Shown: in pieces, positions 21,201 to 27,880 of the stretch | How positions within the stretch are numbered: the first letter of the stretch is position 1 | Layout of the letters: each line of letters begins with the position of its first letter | DNA from: an uncultured Corynebacterium sp. | GTDB taxonomy: Bacteria; Actinomycetota; Actinomycetes; Mycobacteriales; Mycobacteriaceae | Direction of reading: 5' to 3' | Length of the DNA: 37,735 bases | Assembly (NCBI RefSeq): GCF_946222835.1 | Contig: NZ_CAMIHD010000016.1 | Span: 1-37,735, forward strand | Translations under genes and position numbers: made by a program | The notes under the pieces: generated by a model | Seen by the model: only the letters and a program-made list of their open reading frames with translations | What the model was told of the DNA's origin: nothing | The model's database searches: none

Positions 21201-21852
21201 ACTCCGCTTCACGGCAGGCATTGCGTTAGCGGGCTTAGTCGTGACCGCCTGCACGGAAAATTCCACGGACACAACAGGCCAAGAGCCTACGATTGAGACA
21301 GCGACAGTGTCCGCTACAGAAGAAAGCAGCGATGCCAAGCCGGAAGAATCGCCCACTGACTCTCCTGCGACGGAAGGAGAAACTACTCGGCCGGTGCCCC
21401 CGAACGTTGTGATGGATGACGAGCAGCCGAGCCCGGAAGCCGACACCGCCTCGTCGTGTGGCGCAGCTGATGCCGAAACGGCATTCTCCGAGGGAGTATC
21501 CCAAGTCGCTCCGTGGGGCACCATAGGATGGGAGCTTTTCGATTCCTCCGGTTATGACCCCTGCGCATCTCTATCGTGGGAAACCCTGATGATTGAAGGA
21601 GGAACCAGTTCTTCACCCTTCCACATCATGCTGTTTAATCACGGCGAATACTTGGGCACCGCAACGGCAAAGCCCTATGGATTCGCCCCCACTATTGAGC
21701 GCGTGAGTGATTCCGAGATCGCGGTTACCTACCACTGGCCGCGCGAAGGTGAAGGCAATGCCAACCGCTCAGGCACAACCGACGCCGGCTTCCGGTGGGA
21801 TGAAGGACAGCAAAAGGTCATCATGTCCGGCGACGTACCGCCTATGCAATAG
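21193..21852 (+). CDS. LppP/LprE-type lipoprotein
   Basis: A 219-aa secreted lipoprotein. The signal peptide ends in the lipobox LVVTAC with Cys20 as acylation site. A Thr/Glu/Pro linker (21-75) and a C-terminal domain follow. The domain has CASLSWETLMI, HIMLFNHGEYLGTATA and IAVTYHWPREGEGNANRSG, which fits the mycobacterial LppP/LprE family (Lipoprotein_21). ATG 21193 overlaps the end of the preceding gene by eight bases. The frame is open upstream, but the signal peptide fixes this start. Third gene of the envelope operon, followed by a strong terminator. Confidence 0.85.
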   Translation: MHRLRFTAGIALAGLVVTACTENSTDTTGQEPTIETATVSATEESSDAKPEESPTDSPATEGETTRPVPPNVVMDDEQPSPEADTASSCGAADAETAFSEGVSQVAPWGTIGWELFDSSGYDPCASLSWETLMIEGGTSSSPFHIMLFNHGEYLGTATAKPYGFAPTIERVSDSEIAVTYHWPREGEGNANRSGTTDAGFRWDEGQQKVIMSGDVPPMQ

Positions 21853-21860
21853 TTCGATGT

Positions 21861-21917
21861 AAAACAAGCACGTTTCGCTAAAATTTCACCAGTTAGGCGG
21901 CGAAGCGTGCTTGTTTT
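21861..21917 (+). terminator. Terminator of the envelope operon
   Basis: An 18-bp stem with one G-T pair (21861-21878 / 21900-21917), 21-base loop, ending in TTGTTTTGTTT. The A-rich 5' arm makes it usable in both directions. Confidence 0.85.
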
Positions 21918-22054
21918 GTTTGCAGGTGTGACCACGGTGAAGCAGTGCGGGCCTAGAGGGGAGCGAAGAAGCCAAGAAGTGGCCGCGTTCTAGGCTTTCG
22001 CGGGGAGCCAGGGGCGGTTATCGTGGCCGTAACGTAGCCGAAGGAGAGATAGGA

Positions 22055-22243
22055 ATAAGCGAGAAGACGTTTCAGCAGAAGTTCGGGGCTTTCGCGCTGG
22101 TGGCGGCGGTTGTCCTGCTGATCGTGAACTTGACCGTAGTAGGGCCTACGGTGTTCGGTATCTCCACGCCGCTGTTACTCGGTATCACGGGCATCATAAT
22201 GATGCGCGGTGAGAGAAGCAGCAGCGGCGCAGAGGATGACTAA
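22055..22243 (+). CDS. Small two-helix membrane protein with apparent ATA start
   Basis: A frame of 62 codons ending at TAA 22241-22243. The sequence is I-S-E-K-T-F-Q-Q-K-F-G, then two hydrophobic helices (AFALVAAVVLLIVNLTVV and TPLLLGITGIIMM), then a polar tail. No ATG, GTG or TTG occurs in the open frame before GTG in the first helix. A good ribosome binding site (AAGGAG, 22041-22046) lies eight bases before ATA 22055, exactly where a start is expected. This suggests a non-canonical start or an ATG mutated to ATA. The end overlaps the cysN stop on the other strand by four bases. Function unknown. Confidence 0.5.
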   Translation: MSEKTFQQKFGAFALVAAVVLLIVNLTVVGPTVFGISTPLLLGITGIIMMRGERSSSGAEDD

Positions 22244-23523
22244 CGCAGGCGGTGGCCTACGAAGCCGGCGGCGAGGGTGTTGCCGGAAGACTGGTCAATG
22301 AGCAGGAAATTGCCCACCGCACCGCGGGCGGCATAGTCCTCGACGGAGAGCTCGGCTTGGGTCTGGATGGTGATGTGGGCGATGTCGTTCATGGCGACGG
22401 ACTCGGGAACTTCCACATCGGAAACGCCATCGAGATCCAGGGTGCGGGTGACAGCGGCGACGCGGGCCTTAACCAGGGAAGAGCCGTAGCGCAGCTTGAG
22501 CATCTGGCCGGGCTTGATGTCCTTTTCGGTCAGGCCCACAACGGTGGCGTCGAATTCGCGGGTGGCCGCGGGGCGTTGGGGTCCGGCGAGGAGATCGCCG
22601 CGGGCGAGATCGACGTCGTCGGCAAGCAGGAGCGTCACAGAGTCGCCGGTGGCGGCGGAGTCGGCCGGACCGTTAGCAGTGTCGATCTGGGTGATGGTGC
22701 TGGTGCGGCCCTCGGGCAGGCGGACCTCGTCGCCCACGGAAATGGACCCTGCCTTCACGCGGCCGGCGTAGCCGCGGTAATCGGAGGCGTGCTCACGAAT
22801 GACGTACTGGATGGGGAAACGGAAGTCCAGCTCATCGGCGCGGCCGGTGGCCACGGGGACGGTCTCGAGGACCTCAAGAACGGTCGGCCCGGTGTACCAC
22901 TCCATGGTGGTGGAGCGCTCGACCACGTTATCGCCCTTGAGTGCGGAAATCGGTACCACGGTGGTATCGGTGATCCCCAGGCGGGTGGCGATCTGGTTGA
23001 ACTCGGACTCGATATCGCGGAAGACCTGCTCGTCATAGTCCACCAGATCGATCTTGTTCACCGCGAGAACCACATGGCGCACGCCCAGGAGCGCGGCGAC
23101 ATTGAGGTGGCGGCGGGTTTGTTCGACAACGCCATGGCGGGCGTCGATAAGAAGCACCACCACCTGGGAGGTGGACATGCCGGTGACCGTATTGCGGGTG
23201 TACTGCACGTGGCCGGGGGTATCGGCGAGGATGAAGGTGCGCTTATCCGTGGCGAAGTAGCGGTAGGCCACGTCGATGGTGATGCCCTGCTCGCGCTCGG
23301 CACGCAGGCCGTCGACAAGCAAGGAAAGGTCCATGCCATCGAAGCCGCGGTCAGTGGAGGTGCGCTCCATGGACTCCACCTGGTCTGCAAGCACGGACTT
23401 GGTGTCATAGAGCAGGCGGCCGACGAAAGTGGACTTGCCGTCATCAACGGAGCCGGCGGTGCACAGGCGCAGGGTATCGCGCTGCTTGAGGGCGCCGACA
23501 TTCGGCGTGAGAGTCGTGGTCAT
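22240..23523 (-). CDS. cysN: Sulfate adenylyltransferase subunit 1 (GTPase)
   Basis: A 427-aa GTPase subunit of ATP sulfurylase; with CysD it activates sulfate to adenosine 5'-phosphosulfate. Visible are the P loop GSVDDGKST (24-32), DTPGHVQYTRN (G3), NKIDLVDY (G4) and the beta-barrel domains II/III (about 235-427). There is no fused APS kinase (CysC) domain at the C-terminus. It follows cysD directly. No cysY or cysZ follows in this window, unlike in C. glutamicum. Confidence 0.96.
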   Translation of the reverse strand: MTTTLTPNVGALKQRDTLRLCTAGSVDDGKSTFVGRLLYDTKSVLADQVESMERTSTDRGFDGMDLSLLVDGLRAEREQGITIDVAYRYFATDKRTFILADTPGHVQYTRNTVTGMSTSQVVVLLIDARHGVVEQTRRHLNVAALLGVRHVVLAVNKIDLVDYDEQVFRDIESEFNQIATRLGITDTTVVPISALKGDNVVERSTTMEWYTGPTVLEVLETVPVATGRADELDFRFPIQYVIREHASDYRGYAGRVKAGSISVGDEVRLPEGRTSTITQIDTANGPADSAATGDSVTLLLADDVDLARGDLLAGPQRPAATREFDATVVGLTEKDIKPGQMLKLRYGSSLVKARVAAVTRTLDLDGVSDVEVPESVAMNDIAHITIQTQAELSVEDYAARGAVGNFLLIDQSSGNTLAAGFVGHRLR

Positions 23524-24422
23524 CAGAAGTAGCCTTCCTTCTTGCGGTCCTCCATGGCGGACTCGGAAAGTTTGTCATCGGCGCGGGTGGCGCCGCGCTC
23601 GGAAAGGGTGGAAATGGAGATCTCCGCGAGCACCTCGTCCGGGGTCGACGCGGTGGATTCCACGGCGCCGGTGCAGGACATATCGCCTACGGTGCGGTAG
23701 CGCACGGTGCGGGTTTCCGGCTCCTCCCCCTCGGCCGGCCCGCCCCATTCGCCAGGAGCTAGCCACATGCCATTGCGCTTGAATACCTCGCGCTCGTGGG
23801 AGTAGTAAATGGAGGGAAGCTCAAGTTCGCGGGCGCCGATGTATTCCCAAATATCGGACTCGGTCCAGTTGGAGATGGGGAAGACGCGGACGTTTTCGCC
23901 GGCCATCTTGCCGCCGTTGTAAAGGTCCCACAGCTCGGGGCGCTGGCGGCGGGGATCCCACCCGCCGAAGGAATCGCGGATGGAGAAGATGCGCTCCTTG
24001 GCGCGGGCGCGCTCCTCATCGCGGCGGGCGCCACCACATACGGCGTCATACTCGCGCTCGGCGATGGTCTCCACCAGCGGCACGGACTGCAGCGGGTTGC
24101 GGGTGCCATCGGGGCGCTCCTGCAGGTCGCCGCGGTCGATCCAGTCCTGGACGCGGGCGACGTGTAGGCGGGCGCCGGATTCTTCCACGAGGCGGTCGCG
24201 GAAATCGATGACCTCGGGGAAGTTGTGGCCGGTATCGACATGGAGCAGCTCAAACGGCACCGTGGCCGGGGCGAAGGCGCGGCGGGCTAGCTCGAAGACA
24301 ACGACGGAGTCCTTGCCGCCGGAAAAGAGGATGCCTACCTTGTCGAACTGCCCGGCCACCTCGCGCAGGATGTGGATGGACTCGTTTTCTAGGTCTTTTA
24401 AGTGTGGAGAAAGTGTGCTCAT
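23523..24422 (-). CDS. cysD: Sulfate adenylyltransferase subunit 2
   Basis: A 299-aa catalytic subunit of ATP sulfurylase with the PP-loop SGGKDS at 34-39, LHVDTGHNFPEVIDFRD and the C-terminal SCTGAVEST segment of the family. The ATG 24422 (MSTLSPHLKD) overlaps the cysH stop by one base (TAATG), which makes it the right start; the frame continues six codons upstream inside cysH. It ends at the cysN start. Confidence 0.96.
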   Translation of the reverse strand: MSTLSPHLKDLENESIHILREVAGQFDKVGILFSGGKDSVVVFELARRAFAPATVPFELLHVDTGHNFPEVIDFRDRLVEESGARLHVARVQDWIDRGDLQERPDGTRNPLQSVPLVETIAEREYDAVCGGARRDEERARAKERIFSIRDSFGGWDPRRQRPELWDLYNGGKMAGENVRVFPISNWTESDIWEYIGARELELPSIYYSHEREVFKRNGMWLAPGEWGGPAEGEEPETRTVRYRTVGDMSCTGAVESTASTPDEVLAEISISTLSERGATRADDKLSESAMEDRKKEGYF

Positions 24423-25207
24423 TATTCGTGTAACCCGCATTCTGTCTTGCCGTCTGCAAATACGCGCCCGGACCGGGCATCGTCGCCTTCACCAACCGGG
24501 AAGGTCAGCGGGGCGCAGCCGATGGAGCGGTATCCCTGCAGGGTAAGTGGGTGGATGATGAGGTCGTTGTCCTCGATATAGCGGTCCGTATCGTCCAGAT
24601 CCCAGGTAATGATGGGAGAGATCTTCAACCGTCCGGTGCGGTCGAGGCTCAGCGCCGGGGCAGTAGCGCGGTGCTCGGAATCTGCGCGGCGCAGACCGGT
24701 GACCCAGCCGGCGTAGGGGTCCATCGCCATATTTAGCGGCTCGACCTTGCGCATGCGGTTATAGGCCGCGGTATCGCGAGCGTAGAGGCGCGGACCGTAC
24801 ACCTCGTCTTGCTCTTCCGGGGTGAGTAGAGGCAGCACGCGAACAAGTGGGAGGTCCGGGTAGCGCTTTTCTACCTCGTCGGCTACCTGCAGGGTTTCCT
24901 GGAAGTGCCAGCCGGTATCGATGAAAAGCAGGTCTGCATCGAGCCCAGCACGGTGGGCAAGCTCAGCCAAGACCGTATTTTCCATGGACATGGTCACGGC
25001 CAAGCGGCCGGGTGCGTTCTCGGCGGCCCATTCGGTAATGGTTTCCGCTGAGGCGTCATAAAGCTTATCCGCCCACTGGTCCACCAATTGCTGGTTGCGC
25101 GCGGCTACCTCGGCGTCCAGCGGCGCGGTATCGCGCGTGCCTTCCGGGGAGATGCTGGGGTCGCGGTAGTTCTTGCCACCGTCCAGCAGGTTCGTCGTTG
25201 GGTTCAT
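24422..25207 (-). CDS. cysH: Adenylylsulfate/PAPS reductase-like protein lacking most Fe-S ligands
   Basis: A 261-aa CysH that reduces activated sulfate to sulfite. Family motifs are present: SMENTVLAEL, FIDTGWHFQETL, RKVEPL, WVTGLRR and the C-terminal catalytic Cys257 in KTECGLHE. Bacterial APS reductases bind a 4Fe-4S cluster through a CC pair before RKVxPL and a CxxC. Here the CC position reads AYN (148-150) and the CxxC reads CAPL (Cys231 only), so three of four ligands are gone. It may be a cluster-free enzyme (PAPS type or APR-B-like) or damaged. ATG 25207 was chosen by homology; ATG 25219 is possible and no strong ribosome binding site marks either. First gene of cysHDN. Confidence 0.88.
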   Translation of the reverse strand: MNPTTNLLDGGKNYRDPSISPEGTRDTAPLDAEVAARNQQLVDQWADKLYDASAETITEWAAENAPGRLAVTMSMENTVLAELAHRAGLDADLLFIDTGWHFQETLQVADEVEKRYPDLPLVRVLPLLTPEEQDEVYGPRLYARDTAAYNRMRKVEPLNMAMDPYAGWVTGLRRADSEHRATAPALSLDRTGRLKISPIITWDLDDTDRYIEDNDLIIHPLTLQGYRSIGCAPLTFPVGEGDDARSGRVFADGKTECGLHE

Positions 25208-25326
25208 GCCGTCACACATTAGGCAAAACCCCGAGGCGGCGCAGCGGATTCTGGGCGAAAAGCCGCTGAGCTTGGCGGGAGGTGCGAATAAAAAGTTTCC
25301 AATCCGTACCAAGCGGACTAGATTTA

Positions 25327-25342
25327 CAGACAAGACAGTCTA
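25327..25342. promoter_or_regulatory. McbR-type operator
   Basis: CAGAC-AAGACA-GTCTA matches nine of ten fixed positions of the McbR motif TAGAC-N6-GTCTA. It lies between cysH and the divergent Fpr-like gene, the same place where C. glutamicum controls fpr2 and the cys operon by McbR and CysR. Confidence 0.65.
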
Positions 25343-25379
25343 TTGCGGGCGTCCGCGCCCCGCACAAGGAGGCACTTTC

Positions 25380-25799
25380 ATGCAGCGTATAGCCATCATC
25401 GGGGAGGGCACGGCGGCCCTATCCACCGCCGAGAAGCTTATCAGCGCTGGCATGTGTGTGGACCTCATTACCCAGTGCACCGCACCATTCGGTCTACTCC
25501 GCCGCTTTGCAGGCTTGGCCGGCGTGCTGGGCGACGCCGTCACGGGCTCCCACTGCGGCCCCGGCACCACTCCCCGCCTGCGCCTCATCGGCAATGTGCA
25601 TGTGGGCGCCAAAGGCGATATCACACATAACGAGATCCACCGCCTAGCTTCTTCTGACGACCGAGAGCTGCTCTTGCTCGAGCTCAAGGCCCGGGGCGTG
25701 GCCGTTACCACTTGGGAAGGGCTGTGCGCTCCCCTCGAAGACTTTGAGGATTGGCACAGCGTCATCACCCGCGCGCAGCTGGCTCACGTGGGGATTTAG
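25380..25799 (+). CDS. Short Fpr-like protein, apparent internal deletion of ferredoxin-NADP reductase
   Basis: A 139-aa protein with a strong ribosome binding site (AAGGAGG, seven bases before ATG 25380). Residues 1-40 match the FAD-binding start of FprA-type reductases (RIAIIGEGTAAL, APFGLLR), and 66-85 match RFRFFGNVVVG-like sequence. Residues 100-130 (LELKARGVAVTTWEGL...DWHSVITRA) look like the family's C-terminal end. The middle, about 300 residues including the NADP domain, is missing, in frame. In C. glutamicum fpr2 is divergent from cysI at this place. It is either a decayed gene with an intact frame or a new small FAD/nucleotide-binding protein. It probably cannot work as a reductase alone. 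Confidence 0.7.
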   Translation: MQRIAIIGEGTAALSTAEKLISAGMCVDLITQCTAPFGLLRRFAGLAGVLGDAVTGSHCGPGTTPRLRLIGNVHVGAKGDITHNEIHRLASSDDRELLLLELKARGVAVTTWEGLCAPLEDFEDWHSVITRAQLAHVGI

Positions 25800-26004
25800 C
25801 AGCATCCACCGACCAGCTCCCCAATCAAAGCATGGCAGGGGGCGCAGGTCCATGGATCTGGTTCACATTCTTATTACCCGGTTTGGAGCTGCCTGCGCGT
25901 GCACTCGATAAGGCTCGCACCACAAGCGCCTTGCGGCTCAGGGAGCGTACTGGTGCCTGTATCAGTCTCAGTTCGCCCAAGGATAGGCGTTTCCCTGCGA
26001 TGAA

Positions 26005-26598
26005 CTATTCCAACCCTACCTTCACGGTTGGCGCAGTGAAATGAGCTCCCTTGAGGTTCACCAGCTCGAGGGTGACATCGCGCAGCTCGAGATGCTTCAT
26101 GATTACATCGGGCACTTCCGCATCGGGGACGGGGTGCGGCTCTGGAACACCAAGTTTGTCCAACACGGCATTGATATCGTCGCGGCTTAAATCGATATTC
26201 GCCCGGGGTGCAGAAACCTTACCCACCGCCGGGGTGGCTGTGAGCTCGGTAGCCATAATGGTCACCGGTCCGCCGCGTACCTCGGTGGTGCCCCCTCCCG
26301 TGGTCAGCATGCCAACGCCGTAGCGGCCAGGCAGCGTGATGCCAAGGTTGTCGATGTCGAGGTTCTCGCCCTTCAGCTCTAGAACCCGCACATCACCGCT
26401 GGCGGTGGGGAAAGTACCCAAAGAAACGGTGACATTTTTCGTCAGCGTCACCTTATCCGCGAAGACGGTACTGAAGTACGGAACCGCCGGGGCATCTTGC
26501 GCATTAGCCCGTTCGGAACCACTCACACCACCCACCACCAGGGCACAGGTGAGTACGGCCAAGCAGCTACGCGCCGCCCGCGGCATCGCCCTCGTCAT
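26005..26598 (-). CDS. Secreted hypothetical protein of the DUF6230/DUF6114 module
   Basis: A 197-aa exported protein: signal peptide of about 34 residues (positive start, hydrophobic LAVLTCALVVGGV, ANA before cleavage). A mature domain rich in beta-type sequence with many Val/Thr/Leu follows (VRVLELKGENLDIDNLGITLP). There are no Cys after the signal peptide. I do not recognise the family, but its repetitive beta pattern resembles the DUF6230 protein two genes upstream. The ATG overlaps the stop of the DUF6114 gene (ATGA at 26595-26598), so the three genes form one operon. Confidence 0.75.
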   Translation of the reverse strand: MTRAMPRAARSCLAVLTCALVVGGVSGSERANAQDAPAVPYFSTVFADKVTLTKNVTVSLGTFPTASGDVRVLELKGENLDIDNLGITLPGRYGVGMLTTGGGTTEVRGGPVTIMATELTATPAVGKVSAPRANIDLSRDDINAVLDKLGVPEPHPVPDAEVPDVIMKHLELRDVTLELVNLKGAHFTAPTVKVGLE

Positions 26599-27062
26599 TG
26601 CTCAGCTGCTCCCTTGGTGCGGTGCTTCTTCTCCCCTGGCTGCCAGGCAAAGGTAAAGGCCCCGCCAATGATGCCGAGCAGGGAGCCGATGATGAAGCCG
26701 CCCAAATTGGACGTCGGCAAGGCGATAATGGCCACGATGATGCCTAGCACACCGACATAATTCGAGGTTGCCGGCTGGAACCACGCACCAAGGCCGAACA
26801 TGGCCAACAAGACGCCGATAAGCAGCGTAGAGACGCCAGAGATGGTGGAAATCATGACCAAAAGGTCAGAGATCCGGATGGTGATATAGGCCGGCGCGGC
26901 AATGATGATGCCGGACAAAATAAGCAATAGCCCGGGAAGGAAGGGCCGACCACTGCGCCAGCGGCGGAAGCGCTGCCAGGCGCTGGGCTTAGATTCCTCC
27001 TCGCCCGATGCCTCCGCCGTCGGGAGGGTCTGTGTTTCTTCCGTGCTGGACTCAGCAGCCAT
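26595..27062 (-). CDS. DUF6114-type membrane protein
   Basis: A 155-aa membrane protein: a polar N-terminal tail (1-38), then three or four hydrophobic helices (FLPGLLLILSGIIIAAPAYI, TLLIGVLLAMFGLGAWF, VGVLGIIVAIIALP, GGFIIGSLLGIIGGAFTFAW) and a basic end. The W..GRPFLPGLLLILSG start fits the actinobacterial DUF6114 family, which is usually encoded next to DUF6230 proteins, as here. Its ribosome binding site (GAGGAGGGGG) lies inside the end of the upstream gene, which it overlaps by 11 bases. Function unknown. Confidence 0.8.
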   Translation of the reverse strand: MAAESSTEETQTLPTAEASGEEESKPSAWQRFRRWRSGRPFLPGLLLILSGIIIAAPAYITIRISDLLVMISTISGVSTLLIGVLLAMFGLGAWFQPATSNYVGVLGIIVAIIALPTSNLGGFIIGSLLGIIGGAFTFAWQPGEKKHRTKGAAEQ

Positions 27063-27630
27063 TATCGGACCCCCTCCTCACCGTCACTCCCACATTCTTG
27101 GCAGAAAGGCGCTGCGCGCCCACGGAGGTGGCCTTTACATCATCCGCTTTGAGGGAAACTTGCTTGGAATAGAGACCCCAGGCGCCAGGATCGGCGGTAT
27201 CGCTGAGCTGATTCGCATCGATGCCCACGTTGACATCCTGCATGACCAAGGAACCATCCACGTCGGTCGCGCCGACCAGCAGGCTATCGGATTCCACACT
27301 GCCCTCACCCTCAGCCTTCAGCGCTAGGGTGGCCTCCCCACCAACGCCGGGCACCTTGGGAACCGTCACGGAAAGGCAGAGATCAGAGACCTTCGCATGC
27401 TCCAGTTTGATACGCGCGACGGGAAGGTGCTCTTCGGCCTTTTGATCATCATCAACAAAAAGCGAAAAGCCCTCTCCATCCAAGTGCCCCATGGTGATTT
27501 TAAAGAAGCTACCGGAAAGGGCCAGGTTCGCGGTCAAGCCGCCCTGCGCCACGGCGAATCCGGTAACGCCAAAGGCGGCAAGGCCCGCGGTCAAGGCCAC
27601 CGCGGCCTTGGTGATATTGGTTTTGCCCAT
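27052..27630 (-). CDS. DUF6230-type exported protein
   Basis: A 192-aa protein with an N-terminal signal or anchor helix (KAAVALTAGLAAFGVTGFAVAQG), then a beta-rich domain (ANLALSGSFFKITMGHLDGEGFSLF, LCLSVTVP, DVNVGIDANQL). It fits DUF6230, a family often mislabelled cholesterol esterase in actinomycete genomes; I see no esterase motif. AAAGGG lies nine bases before ATG 27630. First gene of a three-gene unit with DUF6114 and a second exported protein. The module probably acts in the envelope; the role is unknown. Confidence 0.8.
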   Translation of the reverse strand: MGKTNITKAAVALTAGLAAFGVTGFAVAQGGLTANLALSGSFFKITMGHLDGEGFSLFVDDDQKAEEHLPVARIKLEHAKVSDLCLSVTVPKVPGVGGEATLALKAEGEGSVESDSLLVGATDVDGSLVMQDVNVGIDANQLSDTADPGAWGLYSKQVSLKADDVKATSVGAQRLSAKNVGVTVRRGSDNGC

Positions 27631-27880
27631 GGCGGTTTACCCTTTCTGCGGCGGTCTAGGTCCTCTTCTTGGCGGGTTCGGCCGCGCTGCGGCTTCCGCC
27701 CCTGGTGGTACTCCGCCGCCGTGCACAGCACGTTTAGCAGAATATGGCGACCGAGTTTCTCATCTTGACAGTGTACAGCCCACCCCACCGCGATACCGCA
27801 CTGAATGCAGACTCTGGGATTTCCACCCCTAGGCTTTAAGGTAGATAACAACGTGGAGCATCAGTATTAAAGGAGCACGC

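Noticed and set aside
22252..23532. 426-codon frame opposite cysN
   Set aside because: Exactly mirrors cysN; Gly/His-rich translation without any motif.
25800..26004. Possible gene or RNA between the mini-Fpr and the secreted protein
   Set aside because: Only an overlapping artefact frame is open; no ribosome binding site and no RNA structure of note.
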